From Bacillota bacterium (GTDB lineage: Bacteria > Bacillota > Clostridia > Acetivibrionales > DTU013): a stretch of DNA of 64,000 bases. The stretch lies in NCBI GenBank assembly GCA_023418915.1, contig JAEZYU010000119.1:43435-107434 (forward strand), read 5' to 3'. The notes beneath the pieces are model-generated. The model did no database searches and was not told where the DNA came from. It saw nothing but the letters and a program-made list of their open reading frames with translations. Below are positions 44,822-54,120 of this stretch, piece by piece. How positions within the stretch are numbered: the stretch's first letter is position 1; each line of letters begins with the position of its first letter. The position numbers and the translations under genes are program-made.

Positions 44822-46129
44822 TCATTCCCACTCAATGGTGGCGCAAGGCTTGGGGCTCAGGTCATAGCATACGCGATTGACGCTGGGGACCTCTGTGAGT
44901 ATGCGATTGGTGATCTTTTGCAGCACAGGCCATTCGATCTGTTCGATGGTGGCTGTCATGGCATCCACCGTATTTACAGCGCGGATTATTACCGGATATT
45001 CATAGCTTCTGGCATTGTCTTTTACGCCGGTGGATTTAAAGTCGGGGACTATGGTAAAGTACTGCCAGACCTTTTTATCAAGGCCGGCCCTTGAGAATTC
45101 ATCACGAAGGATTGCATCGGATTCTCTGACTGCTTCCAGGCGGTCTCTGGTAATAGCACCAAGGCATCTTACTCCCAGGCCCGGTCCGGGGAAGGGCTGA
45201 CGGAATACCATTTTTTCAGGCAGACCGAGTTCGAGACCGCAGGCTCTGACTTCATCCTTGAACAGGTAATAGAGGGGCTCTACCAGTTCGAATTTCAGAT
45301 CTTCCGGCAATCCGCCGACGTTGTGATGTGATTTGACGATCTTTGCAGTTTTTGTTCCACTCTCTACTATATCAGGGTAAATAGTGCCCTGAGCTAGAAA
45401 GTCTATACCGGAGAGCTTATGCGCTTCTTCCTCGAATACTCGGATGAACTCACTGCCTATTATTTTTCTCTTTATTTCCGGATCGGATACGTTTTCAAGC
45501 TTTGAGAGGAAGCGTTCACTTGCATCCACATATATCAGATTTGCGTCAAGTTGATTTTTGAATACTTCTATAACATCCTCCGATTCGCCTTTACGCATCA
45601 ATCCATGGTTAACATGTACGCATACGAGCTGTCTGCCGATGGCTTTGATCAGTAATGCGGCGACAACAGAGCTGTCTACGCCGCCGGATAAAGCAAGCAA
45701 TACCTTTTTGTCGCCGACCTGCCTTCTTATGAGCTCGATCTGATCTTCTATGAAATTCTTCATATTCCAGTTTGGAGTTGCCTTGCAGGTGTCGAATACA
45801 AAGGGTTTTAGAATCTTCTTTATGTCGTCCTCTGCTGCAGGCCAGCTAGTCAGCTTGCTTTCGCATTTTGCTGTATCATGTGCGATTGCCATAACCGGAC
45901 AGCCAGCGCTATAAATGTCATCAGAGATGTCGATGCTGACGCCGTCAACAATGTTGTTTTCTCCGCCGTTTATGATTATGCCCTTCACGTTGGGCAGCTC
46001 AGCAAGTCTTTTCGCAGTGATGTCATGAGGATGTATTTCGCTGTATACACCAAGAGAACGGACCGCTCTAGCAATATCGGTATTTTTTGTGCTGCCAAGG
46101 TCAAGGATTACGATCATATCCTGCTTCAT
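44822..46129 (-). CDS. guaA: GMP synthase with degenerate glutamine amidotransferase domain
   Basis: 435 residues against about 510-525 for normal GuaA. The ATP pyrophosphatase part is complete: LLALSGGVDSSVVAALL (P-loop ~138), FLAQGTIYPDIVESG, KSHHNVGGLPEDL, FPGPGLGVRCLGAITRDR and the C terminus ATIEWE. The N-terminal class I glutaminase domain is reduced to ~110 residues. Where the nucleophile loop should read GICYGMQ there is AIAHDTA, so the Cys is Ala83, and the later His-Glu pair is missing. The protein should aminate XMP with free ammonia or with a separate glutaminase (inference). AGGAGGCATAT precedes the ATG. Confidence 0.88.
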   Translation of the reverse strand: MKQDMIVILDLGSTKNTDIARAVRSLGVYSEIHPHDITAKRLAELPNVKGIIINGGENNIVDGVSIDISDDIYSAGCPVMAIAHDTAKCESKLTSWPAAEDDIKKILKPFVFDTCKATPNWNMKNFIEDQIELIRRQVGDKKVLLALSGGVDSSVVAALLIKAIGRQLVCVHVNHGLMRKGESEDVIEVFKNQLDANLIYVDASERFLSKLENVSDPEIKRKIIGSEFIRVFEEEAHKLSGIDFLAQGTIYPDIVESGTKTAKIVKSHHNVGGLPEDLKFELVEPLYYLFKDEVRACGLELGLPEKMVFRQPFPGPGLGVRCLGAITRDRLEAVRESDAILRDEFSRAGLDKKVWQYFTIVPDFKSTGVKDNARSYEYPVIIRAVNTVDAMTATIEQIEWPVLQKITNRILTEVPSVNRVCYDLSPKPCATIEWE

Positions 46130-46484
46130 ATATGCCTCCTGATAATTTCTGTTATTTTTTAATAGATTATAGCATTATATAGCTGGCTGTAAAAGGATAT
46201 ATTGATATTTTTTCTGTTATATGATAAAAAACACTATATTTCGCTGAACGGTAATAAAACTTTAAGTATTTTGCTTCAATGCTGAATAGCCTGTTGCACA
46301 AGCAGATGTGTAGAGTATATTATTATTTATGGCACATTTACTAATAACCGATCGTTTATTACGATGTGATAAATATCCCCCACTGCTGAACGTATTTTCG
46401 GCCCATCAGGCTGAACCGAAGTGTTATAATACGACAGCAGCAACAGCATAATAAAAGACGACAAGATAGTTTGCGGAGGGTGCG
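46130..46484. other. Intergenic region with a copy of the CCCATCAGGCTG repeat
   Basis: 355 bases between divergent guaA and the MFS gene. CCCCCACTGCTGAACGTATT and CCCATCAGGCTGAA at 46377-46416 match a family also found at 53846 and, inverted, at 60912-60968. A TATAAT lies at 46432-46437. No purine-riboswitch-like structure was seen on the guaA side. Confidence 0.5.
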
Positions 46485-47723
46485 TTGAATACGAAAAATA
46501 ATTGGAAGAGAAATATAGTATTGTTTTTATCAAGCCAGGCAGTGTCTTTTTTTGGTTCGGCACTGGTTCAATATGCTATCACCTGGTATATCACACTAAA
46601 GACACAGTCGGGCGTTATGATGACTATTTCCATCATATGCGGCTTCGTGCCGACTTTTTTGATTTCTCCGTTTGCCGGAGTGTGGGCTGACAGGTATGAC
46701 CGTAAGAAGCTTATAATGCTATCAGATTCAATAATTGCAGTATCAACACTTATCACAGCACTTATATTTATTGGCGGTCTCGGATCGACATGGCTGCTCT
46801 TTGCTGTCTCGGTGGTACGTGCTTTCGGTTCAGGTGTTCAGATGCCGGCTGTTTCAGCTATGATTCCCGACATTGTACCTGAGGACAAGCTTACAAAGGT
46901 AAACGGGGCAAATGGCAGTATCCAGTCGCTGGTTACACTGGTATCACCATTGGTCAGCGGAGCGCTGCTTTCATATGCAAAAATTGAGTACATATTCTTT
47001 ATTGATGTCATAACAGCACTTGCTGCTGTTATGATCCTTTTGCTGTTCCTGCATGTGCCAACACACAAGGGGGCTGCAGAAAAGCAGAAAACCGGTTATT
47101 TCAGCGATATGAAGGAAGGCCTGAGATTCGTAGCCAGGCATGATTTTGTCAGAATAATCTTTATTTTTTGTGCTGTTTATTTTATTCTGGTAGCTCCGCT
47201 GGCATTTCTGACTCCGCTGCAGGTGACCCGCAGCTTCGGTGGTGATGTCTGGCGGCTTTCTGCCACAGAAATGAGCTTCTCGATAGGTATGATGGCAGGA
47301 GGCCTCATTATTGCTGCCTGGGGCGGATTCAGGAACAAGATCCATACCATGGTGCTGTCGAACTTCGTGATTGCATTTTGTACGATCGGACTTGGCTTCG
47401 TTCCGCATTTCGGAATATATCTCATGCTTATGAGTCTGGTTGGTATTGCAATGCCGATATTCAATACTCCGTTTATGGTGCTGCTTCAGCAGAAAGTAGA
47501 ACCGGAATATATGGGCAGAGTTTTTGGAGTCATGAATATGATCTCAAGCTCCATAATGCCTATGGCTATGATATTCTACGGACCCATTGCTGATTTTATA
47601 GACATTGAATTGCTGTTGATAGCAACGGGCGCTCTGATGCTGGTACAAAGCTTTTTCATGACGGCAAACAAGGTTCTGATCAATGCCGGAAAGCCGACAG
47701 TTAGCGAAACTGGGGAGAGCTAG
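46485..47723 (+). CDS. Major facilitator superfamily efflux pump (MefA/enterobactin-exporter-like)
   Basis: 412 residues with 12 predicted membrane helices. The loop 2-3 motif GVWADRYDRKKLIM is the MFS signature, and AVSAMIPDIVPEDKLTKVNG is typical of the macrolide-efflux/EntS group. TTG start at 46485, preceded by GGAGGG. It likely exports a drug or small metabolite by proton antiport; the substrate cannot be predicted. Monocistronic. Confidence 0.9.
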   Translation: MNTKNNWKRNIVLFLSSQAVSFFGSALVQYAITWYITLKTQSGVMMTISIICGFVPTFLISPFAGVWADRYDRKKLIMLSDSIIAVSTLITALIFIGGLGSTWLLFAVSVVRAFGSGVQMPAVSAMIPDIVPEDKLTKVNGANGSIQSLVTLVSPLVSGALLSYAKIEYIFFIDVITALAAVMILLLFLHVPTHKGAAEKQKTGYFSDMKEGLRFVARHDFVRIIFIFCAVYFILVAPLAFLTPLQVTRSFGGDVWRLSATEMSFSIGMMAGGLIIAAWGGFRNKIHTMVLSNFVIAFCTIGLGFVPHFGIYLMLMSLVGIAMPIFNTPFMVLLQQKVEPEYMGRVFGVMNMISSSIMPMAMIFYGPIADFIDIELLLIATGALMLVQSFFMTANKVLINAGKPTVSETGES

Positions 47724-47799
47724 CTAAAGTTCTGCTTGTTTTCAACTCATAAATTGATCTTATTTGCAAAGAATAAAGCAGTAAAAGGAGGATCAATTT

Positions 47800-49212
47800 A
47801 TGGGTGTTTTTGTAAGGCATGATTTAATTGAGGGAAAGGACGGCTTTATATTAACTCTGTACCTGGATCCAAATGATACTGAGTTTTCCAGTGATCTTGG
47901 ATCGCCTGGTGACAGCCGGAAATCCGAGGAGCTTGGTGGCAGAGTAAAGGAGTATATAAAGGCTAACTTTAAAAACATAAAAATAAGTACTGCAAAAATC
48001 ATGCTGGGGTCGCTGCTTGTGGCTACACTTCATTTATCCACACCTGCTTCTGTACATGCTGTGCCTCAGGCAATATCATCACAGTCTGTCGGATTTCCCA
48101 ACAAAGTGATTATAAACGGTCATGATCACACTTTCCCAAAACAGCCAATAATCATTAACGGAACTACTTTTGTTCCGATCCGCAGTGTAGCTGAGGTGCT
48201 GGGCGGCGATGTCTGGTGGAATGGCGCATCTAAGACGGTGGGGATCAATAAGGATGGTAAAACGATCACCTTTGTGGTCGGTGCAGAGCACGCCACTGTA
48301 AATGGCAAACAGGTGAAAATGCAGCCGTCATACGTAGACAGAGGGACGACTATGGTACCTCTGAGGTTTGTCAGTGAATGCCTCAACATGGATGTCAGGT
48401 GGGATCAGTCCACTAAAACGGTACACATATCATCGCCGGATATGACATACACAGTCAGTAATGGTGACACATTGTGGCTGATTGCCGAACGCCTGGATAC
48501 AACAGTCGACGAATTAAAGAAGTTGAACAGTCTAAGCTCGGATATGATATATCCGGGTCAAAAGCTGCGTTACAATGCGGATGAGAAGAATATACCAACT
48601 GTGCTTTCTGAATCTGCTGTCGATACAGTATCTCAAATCCCATATACGATAATGCAGGGAGACAGTATTTGGGATATCAGCATCAGGTTTGGCATACCGA
48701 TGTATGAACTGTTGCGTGTGAATGGTATGACGGTTGACAGCCAACTGTCAGTCGGACAGACAATAATGGTACCGATTCACAGAATACCTGAAAAGAATAC
48801 ACCGGGTCAGAATTATGGAGAGTACCTCGACTGGTGGACCCAGGCGCAATATGTGTTCCCCATCAACAAGGTTGCCACGGTAATTGATTTTGAGACGGGT
48901 AAAAGCTTCAGAATAAAGAGAACGATCGGTGCAAATCATGCTGATTGTGAGCCGCTGACTGCAAAGGACTCGGCAATAATAAAGGAGGTTTGGGGAGGAA
49001 GCTATTCATGGAAGGAGAGAGCGGTAATAATCGAGGTCGATGGAAGAAAACTAGCGGCGTCGATGTCTTCAATGCCGCATGACATTCAATATATTAAGAA
49101 TAATAATTTCAACGGGCATTTTGATATACATTTTAGAAACAGCACCCGCCATTTCGATGGTAAAATTACAGCTGCCCATCAGGAGCAAATCAGAAGGTCG
49201 GCGGGAGTGTGA
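47800..49212 (+). CDS. Secreted protein with copper-amine-oxidase-N-like and two LysM domains
   Basis: 470 residues. A ~65-residue cytoplasmic-looking head precedes a hydrophobic segment (IMLGSLLVATLHLSTPASVHA, ~67-87). Then come a copper-amine-oxidase N-terminal-like domain (FVPIRSVAEVLGG, VPLRFVSECLNMDV), LysM at ~211-253 (YTVSNGDTLWLIAERL), LysM at ~273-317 (YTIMQGDSIWDISIRF) and a C-terminal ~130-residue domain (VATVIDFETGKSFRIKRTIG) of unrecognised function found in such proteins. It probably binds peptidoglycan at the surface, perhaps during sporulation. AAAGGAGG precedes the ATG. Confidence 0.87.
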   Translation: MGVFVRHDLIEGKDGFILTLYLDPNDTEFSSDLGSPGDSRKSEELGGRVKEYIKANFKNIKISTAKIMLGSLLVATLHLSTPASVHAVPQAISSQSVGFPNKVIINGHDHTFPKQPIIINGTTFVPIRSVAEVLGGDVWWNGASKTVGINKDGKTITFVVGAEHATVNGKQVKMQPSYVDRGTTMVPLRFVSECLNMDVRWDQSTKTVHISSPDMTYTVSNGDTLWLIAERLDTTVDELKKLNSLSSDMIYPGQKLRYNADEKNIPTVLSESAVDTVSQIPYTIMQGDSIWDISIRFGIPMYELLRVNGMTVDSQLSVGQTIMVPIHRIPEKNTPGQNYGEYLDWWTQAQYVFPINKVATVIDFETGKSFRIKRTIGANHADCEPLTAKDSAIIKEVWGGSYSWKERAVIIEVDGRKLAASMSSMPHDIQYIKNNNFNGHFDIHFRNSTRHFDGKITAAHQEQIRRSAGV

Positions 49213-49416
49213 TACTGTCGTAAATAGTTTTTAGCAACAGAGAATTTTCCTCTGCGCAAATGGGCCATTTGTGTAATCAAAATTCCGGCATTACTAATAT
49301 AGTTCAAAAATAGTCCATAAGTCCTACCAAATAGGCCATACCGTCTATTTTTTGATTAAACTGATAATGGTACAATAGAGATGTGGTAATACTTACATTA
49401 TGATAAGGGGTCTGAT

Positions 49417-49968
49417 ATGTCTAACAGGATCATTATCGGCGGCAGTAATAAAAAAGAGGTTTTACAAAAAACAGTGACCAATGTTCCGGTTAATGATACT
49501 GGTGCTGTTCCGGTCCAGGATACTAAAGCGATCCCATTGGATGAAAAGGTTTGGGGTAATGATAATGCCATATTGGAGAAAATCGATAAAGGATTGCTTG
49601 CGGACAGAAGGCTTTTCGTCAGGATCAGGCACATGCAGAGGGTTACCTGCAGCACGGAATACAAAGACGTTAAAAAGGAGCCGGTGGAATTAGACAAGCC
49701 GCTGGAGTTCATGACAGTTGATCTTTCGGTTGGCGGCATTGGCATAGTTTGTGAAAGTGAAATCGGTATCGGCAGGATTCTTGGTCTGCGCATTCTGCTG
49801 GATAGGATCCCCTACGATATCAAATGCGAAGTTGTGTATTGCATCCGGATCGATGGCAAATTCAGAGCCGGGCTGAGAATAGCCCAGAAAGAAAAGCGTT
49901 TCATGAGACATCTTAAGATATTTGTCGCAAGAGTGTCGCTGACCAGTGAATACGCCTCAGGAGAGTAA
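49417..49968 (+). CDS. PilZ-domain protein (c-di-GMP effector candidate)
   Basis: 183 residues: a ~55-residue variable N terminus, then a PilZ domain (residues ~65-175) with RRLFVRIRHMQRV as the RxxxR region and DLSVGGIGI matching D/NxSxxG, the two c-di-GMP-binding motifs. The usual second Arg spacing is imperfect, so ligand binding is likely but not certain. Single gene with a strong terminator after it. Confidence 0.82.
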   Translation: MSNRIIIGGSNKKEVLQKTVTNVPVNDTGAVPVQDTKAIPLDEKVWGNDNAILEKIDKGLLADRRLFVRIRHMQRVTCSTEYKDVKKEPVELDKPLEFMTVDLSVGGIGIVCESEIGIGRILGLRILLDRIPYDIKCEVVYCIRIDGKFRAGLRIAQKEKRFMRHLKIFVARVSLTSEYASGE

Positions 49969-50011
49969 TAGAATCAGAAACCGACCTCTTTTTGGTTAGT
50001 CCATAATAATT

Positions 50012-50070
50012 GCGGGTTCGCAGCCTGCACCGAACTTACAGCCCTCGGTGCAGACGCAGACCCGCTTTTA
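50012..50070 (+). terminator. Terminator after the PilZ gene
   Basis: GCGGGT...TGCACCGA pairs with TCGGTGCA...ACCCGC around a short loop, followed by TTTTATATT. It also separates this gene from the convergent phosphotransferase gene. Confidence 0.8.
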
Positions 50071-50232
50071 TATTATTTCAAAATGCTTATCGCATCGTAT
50101 TGTCTTTCATAGGCCTCTTTTCTGTATTTATCCACTTCGTTTTTGTTATTATCAACGTGGGTCAGGCACTCTGCACCAAGTGCATGAACTGCTAATAAAT
50201 ATCGTGATTTTTATAACTGTTTGTCTCCTGTT

Positions 50233-50982
50233 CTATTCATAATCTATGACGTCTACCCAGTGCAGAAGAAGACTGCGTTCATCCGGATTGCCATTTATGG
50301 ACTGGCAGGCTGCCACCAGCGGTATCCATTTCTGCACATATTGCTTTGCGGTATCACTGTTTTTGCAAAACAGTCTGAGATATTTCTTTGCACCTTCCGT
50401 ATTGCCGGAAAGCCAGAAAAGAAGATATGTCCTTGCGGCATCAGCGGATGCGTTGCCCTGGGTGGCGTGAGACCAGTCCAGTATATAGGGGGTGCCGTCC
50501 TTTGCCACTATTATATTGCTTGGGTTGAAGTCGCCGTGGCAAACCTTGTCGTGGCTTGGCATTGATTCCAAACGGGTGTGAAGATCATAGCGGGTCGTGG
50601 CATCCAGTTCTGTCATCGATATCTGGCGCTGCATTTTATCCTTCAGCTTGTTCAGCAGAGGTGCCTTTTGACGGTGCACTTCCAGCTGAAGATCGACGAA
50701 GAACTTCAGATATTCATCGTACTTTTCCGGAGTTTCATTCATTAGGGCTTCGAGAGTTCTACCCTCAATGAATCTGGTGATGATCGCCCACTTTCGGTCA
50801 ATTTTTGTAACTTCGACGATTTCCGGTATATGAAGATTTGTCTGTTCGATCCTGGCCTGATTGAGTGCCTCGTTTAGAACATCTGCCTTTGAATAGTGTT
50901 CATCAAAAACCTTTATTGCCAGATCCCCGTCCCGATAAACGGTTTTGGATGTGCGTACTGCAATTATTTTATTGAGATTCAT
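50233..50982 (-). CDS. Aminoglycoside-phosphotransferase-fold kinase (TIGR02172-like)
   Basis: 249 residues. The kinase catalytic loop is CHGDFNPSNIIV and the metal-binding Asp is in PYILDWSHATQGN. The N-terminal lobe has VYRDGDLAIKVFDE and ITRFIEGRTLE. It belongs to the APH/choline-kinase-like fold. The TIGR02172-like subgroup has no proven substrate, so antibiotic resistance should not be assumed. GGAGGTCAAAGTA precedes the ATG. Confidence 0.8.
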   Translation of the reverse strand: MNLNKIIAVRTSKTVYRDGDLAIKVFDEHYSKADVLNEALNQARIEQTNLHIPEIVEVTKIDRKWAIITRFIEGRTLEALMNETPEKYDEYLKFFVDLQLEVHRQKAPLLNKLKDKMQRQISMTELDATTRYDLHTRLESMPSHDKVCHGDFNPSNIIVAKDGTPYILDWSHATQGNASADAARTYLLFWLSGNTEGAKKYLRLFCKNSDTAKQYVQKWIPLVAACQSINGNPDERSLLLHWVDVIDYE

Positions 50983-51019
50983 TACTTTGACCTCCTTTTA
51001 GTTACGATTTATACAGGTT

Positions 51020-53629
51020 TCACATTCTGCCATAATAAGCGCTCAGATACATTTCTCTGATCTCGCTTATCAGAGGATACCTTGGATTTGCGCCGGTGCA
51101 CTGGTCATCGAAGGCCTGCTCCGACATTTCATCCAGCTTGTCCAGGAAGTGATTCTCATCTATGCCGTAATCCTTGATATTCCTTTTTATACCGACCTTT
51201 TCCTTCAGCTCCTCAATAGCATTGATCAGATTTTCAAGCTTCTCTTCGTTATTTTTTCCCTTTATGCAAAGGAAGTCAGCTATCTCTGCATATCTTTCGA
51301 TCGTATGGGGGTGATCGTACTGTGGGAAGGTTCCCATTTTAGCTGGGACATTTGCTGCGTTGAAGCGAAGCACCTCGCTGATCATCAATGCATTGGCGAT
51401 GCCATGAGGCAGGTGATGGAATGCACCAAGCTTATGGGCCATCGAATGACAGACACCGAGGAATGCATTGGCAAAAGCCATGCCTGCGATCGTAGATGCA
51501 TCAGCCATTTTCTCCCTTGCCTTCGGGTCAGCCGCCCCGTTTTCATAAGCCCCTGGCAGATATTCAAATATCATTTTGATCGCTTTTAGTGCGAGTCCGT
51601 CTGTGTAATCGGTAGCCAGCATCGATGCGTAAGCTTCCAGCGCATGGGTCAGAGCATCGATACCTGATGCGCTTGTGAGGCCTTTGGGCTGATCCATCAT
51701 CAAGTCTGCATCTACAATAGCCATCTGTGGCAGCAGTTCGTAATCAGCCAGAGGATATTTGACACCGGTGTTTTCATCGGTTATGACAGCAAACGGTGTT
51801 ACTTCGCTGCCTGTGCCTGAGGATGTCGGAATTGCGATAAAATATGCCTTCTGACCCATTTTGGGGAAAGTATAAACTCGTTTCCTGATATCCATGAAAC
51901 GCATCGCCATATCAAGGAAATCCGCCTCGGGATGCTCATACAACACCCACATTATCTTGGCTGCATCCATTGCCGAGCCTCCGCCTACTGCTATTATGCA
52001 GTCGGGTTCGAATGCCTTCATTGCCGCAGCTCCTTCCTTGGCACATTCAAGTGTGGGATCGGGAGCTACATCATAAAATGTCGTGTGAACTATGCCCATC
52101 TCTTCAAGCTTGTCTGTGACCGGCTTTGTATAGCCATTATTGTAAAGGAAGCTATCTGTTACTATAAACACTTTTTTCTTGCCAAGTACATTCTTGAGTT
52201 CGTCGAGCGCCACGGGCAGGCACCCTTTTTTCATATATATCTTTTGTGGAGTACGGAACCAAAGCATGTTCTCTCTCCTTTCCGCTACCGTCTTTATATT
52301 GAGCAGATGCTTTACACCGACATTTTCTGATATAGAGTTGCCGCCCCATGAACCGCAGCCCAGTGTGAGAGACGGTGAAAGCTTGAAGTTGTACAGATCT
52401 CCTATGCCGCCGTGAGATGAGGGAGTGTTTACAAGTATGCGGCATGTTTTCATTCTGGCTGAAAACTCATCAAGCTTTTCCTTTTGAGCAGTATCTATAT
52501 ATACTGAGGCTGTATGACCAAAACCACCATCTGCGATCAGCCTTTCAGCCTTGTCCAGAGCTTCTGTGAAGGTCTTTGCCCTGTACATTGCAAGGACAGG
52601 GGAGAGCTTTTCATGAGCGAATTCTTCCGACAGGTCAACACTTTCAACCTCGCCTATCAATATCTTTGTTTTTTCCGGCACTTCAAAGCCTGCAAGTGCG
52701 GCAATTTTTGCTGCGGATTGGCCGACTATCTTGGCATTAAGCGAGCCGTTTATTATGATGGTGCTGCGGATCTTTTCTGTCTCCTCATCATTCAGGAAAT
52801 AGCATCCTCGCCGTGCAAATTCAGCTTTTACCTTTTTATATATGTCATCTGTTACGATTACGGATTGTTCTGAAGCGCATATCATACCGTTGTCAAAGGT
52901 CTTTGAATGAATTATGGAATTCACTGCAAGCAGTATATCCGCTGAACTGTCAATAACAGCCGGCGTATTGCCCGGTCCGACGCCGATGGCTGGCTTGCCT
53001 GATGAATATGCGGCTTTTACCATACCGGGTCCGCCTGTGGCAAGGATCAAGTCTGCCTGCTTCATTATATGGTTTGTCATCTCAAGTGAGGGGATATCTA
53101 TCCAGCTTATGATGTCTTCCGGTGCACCGGCTTTGACAGCTGCTTCCAGAACCACCTTTGATGCCTCGACAGTGCAGTTCTTTGCTCTGGGATGCGGGCT
53201 GATCACTATGCCGTTCCTTGTCTTCAATGCCAGCAGAGTCTTGAATATCGCAGTGGAGGTCGGATTTGTGGTTGGAATGACAGCTGCAAGGATACCAACA
53301 GGCTCAGCTATCCTTTTAACACCGAATGCCTTGTCTTCCTCGATCACGCCGCAGGTTTTCACATCCTTATATGCATTGTAGATATACTCTGAGGCATAAT
53401 GATTTTTGATCACCTTATCCTCCACGATCCCCATACCGGTTTCGGCGGCAGCCATTTTTGCCAGACGGATGCGTTCTCTGTTTGCAGCCATGGAAGCCTC
53501 GAAGAAGATCCTGTCGACTTGCTCCTGTGTGAAGCCGGCATATATTTTCTGAGATTCCCTTGCACGGATCAGAGCAGCTTCCAGTTTTTCTACACTGTCA
53601 ACGATTTCGTATTTTCTTGTGCTTTCCAT
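51020..53629 (-). CDS. adhE: Bifunctional acetaldehyde/alcohol dehydrogenase
   Basis: 869 residues from ATG 53629 behind AAAGGAGG. The N-terminal CoA-acylating aldehyde dehydrogenase has the catalytic Cys251 in MICASEQSV and PTTNPTSTAIFK. The C-terminal iron-dependent alcohol dehydrogenase begins near residue 450, with GGGSAMDAAK, TSSGTGSEVTPF and the metal-binding HSMAHKLGAFHHLPHG. It reduces acetyl-CoA to ethanol in two NADH-consuming steps, the main redox outlet in many fermenting Clostridia. A near-consensus promoter overlapping a Rex-type operator lies upstream. Confidence 0.97.
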   Translation of the reverse strand: MESTRKYEIVDSVEKLEAALIRARESQKIYAGFTQEQVDRIFFEASMAANRERIRLAKMAAAETGMGIVEDKVIKNHYASEYIYNAYKDVKTCGVIEEDKAFGVKRIAEPVGILAAVIPTTNPTSTAIFKTLLALKTRNGIVISPHPRAKNCTVEASKVVLEAAVKAGAPEDIISWIDIPSLEMTNHIMKQADLILATGGPGMVKAAYSSGKPAIGVGPGNTPAVIDSSADILLAVNSIIHSKTFDNGMICASEQSVIVTDDIYKKVKAEFARRGCYFLNDEETEKIRSTIIINGSLNAKIVGQSAAKIAALAGFEVPEKTKILIGEVESVDLSEEFAHEKLSPVLAMYRAKTFTEALDKAERLIADGGFGHTASVYIDTAQKEKLDEFSARMKTCRILVNTPSSHGGIGDLYNFKLSPSLTLGCGSWGGNSISENVGVKHLLNIKTVAERRENMLWFRTPQKIYMKKGCLPVALDELKNVLGKKKVFIVTDSFLYNNGYTKPVTDKLEEMGIVHTTFYDVAPDPTLECAKEGAAAMKAFEPDCIIAVGGGSAMDAAKIMWVLYEHPEADFLDMAMRFMDIRKRVYTFPKMGQKAYFIAIPTSSGTGSEVTPFAVITDENTGVKYPLADYELLPQMAIVDADLMMDQPKGLTSASGIDALTHALEAYASMLATDYTDGLALKAIKMIFEYLPGAYENGAADPKAREKMADASTIAGMAFANAFLGVCHSMAHKLGAFHHLPHGIANALMISEVLRFNAANVPAKMGTFPQYDHPHTIERYAEIADFLCIKGKNNEEKLENLINAIEELKEKVGIKRNIKDYGIDENHFLDKLDEMSEQAFDDQCTGANPRYPLISEIREMYLSAYYGRM

Positions 53630-53751
53630 ACATATTCCTCCTTTACGATTGCTATCTTGATAGTGCTTTGGGCTGTTTTTCATAAGCTACTTAACACTAT
53701 CACGATTGCGGTCGGTATTGTTTCGTAACTAATGTCAGTTTTATAGCAACA

Positions 53752-53769
53752 TTGATAAATATTTAACTA
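53752..53769. promoter_or_regulatory. Rex-type operator of adhE
   Basis: ttgataaatatttaacta matches the Rex consensus TTGTTAANNNNTTAACAA at 12 of 14 fixed positions and lies just downstream of the adhE -10 element. It should be bound at low NADH. Confidence 0.7.
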
Positions 53770-53780
53770 ACTATGATAAA

Positions 53781-53809
53781 ATTTTAACACATTCATTATG
53801 TTCTGTCAA
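53781..53809 (-). promoter_or_regulatory. adhE promoter
   Basis: Minus-strand TTGACA (53809-53804) and TAAAAT (53786-53781) with a 17-base spacer, about 150 bases ahead of the start codon. Confidence 0.78.
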
Positions 53810-54120
53810 TCAGTTTGCAATATTTTTGTAACGAGGCAGATTATGTCCCCCACCTCATAAAGTATTTTCAAACCCTTCAGGCTGAAAAACGCTATGTGGC
53901 GGGTAGCGATTTTCCTTTCAGGTGTCGAATCAAGAAGAATGAGTGAAATGTACCGGCTTCCATGCACGGTAATCACAAAACTGGGTTTTGCATGTGAAAA
54001 TGGCGCTGCGGTCGGGATCATGTCAGGCAAATACATCTTGCCGCATATCTTGACAAATACAGGCGAAAGACATATCGTTTATTTGAGAATAAACCCGACA
54101 GATTGAGGAGGTACCAAAAT
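53810..54120. other. Intergenic region with a CCCATCAGGCTG-family repeat
   Basis: CCCCCACCTCATAAAGTATT and CCCTTCAGGCTGAA at 53849-53885 belong to the family also seen at 46377 and 60912. Small frames on both strands (70-76 codons) lack ribosome sites. Confidence 0.45.

Noticed and set aside
46130..46330. Purine riboswitch upstream of guaA
   Set aside because: The minus-strand sequence before guaA is AT-rich and lacks the three-helix junction signature.
53806..54106. Small genes on either strand between adhE and the DUF2461 gene
   Set aside because: Frames of 70-76 codons without ribosome sites; part of the sequence is a dispersed repeat.
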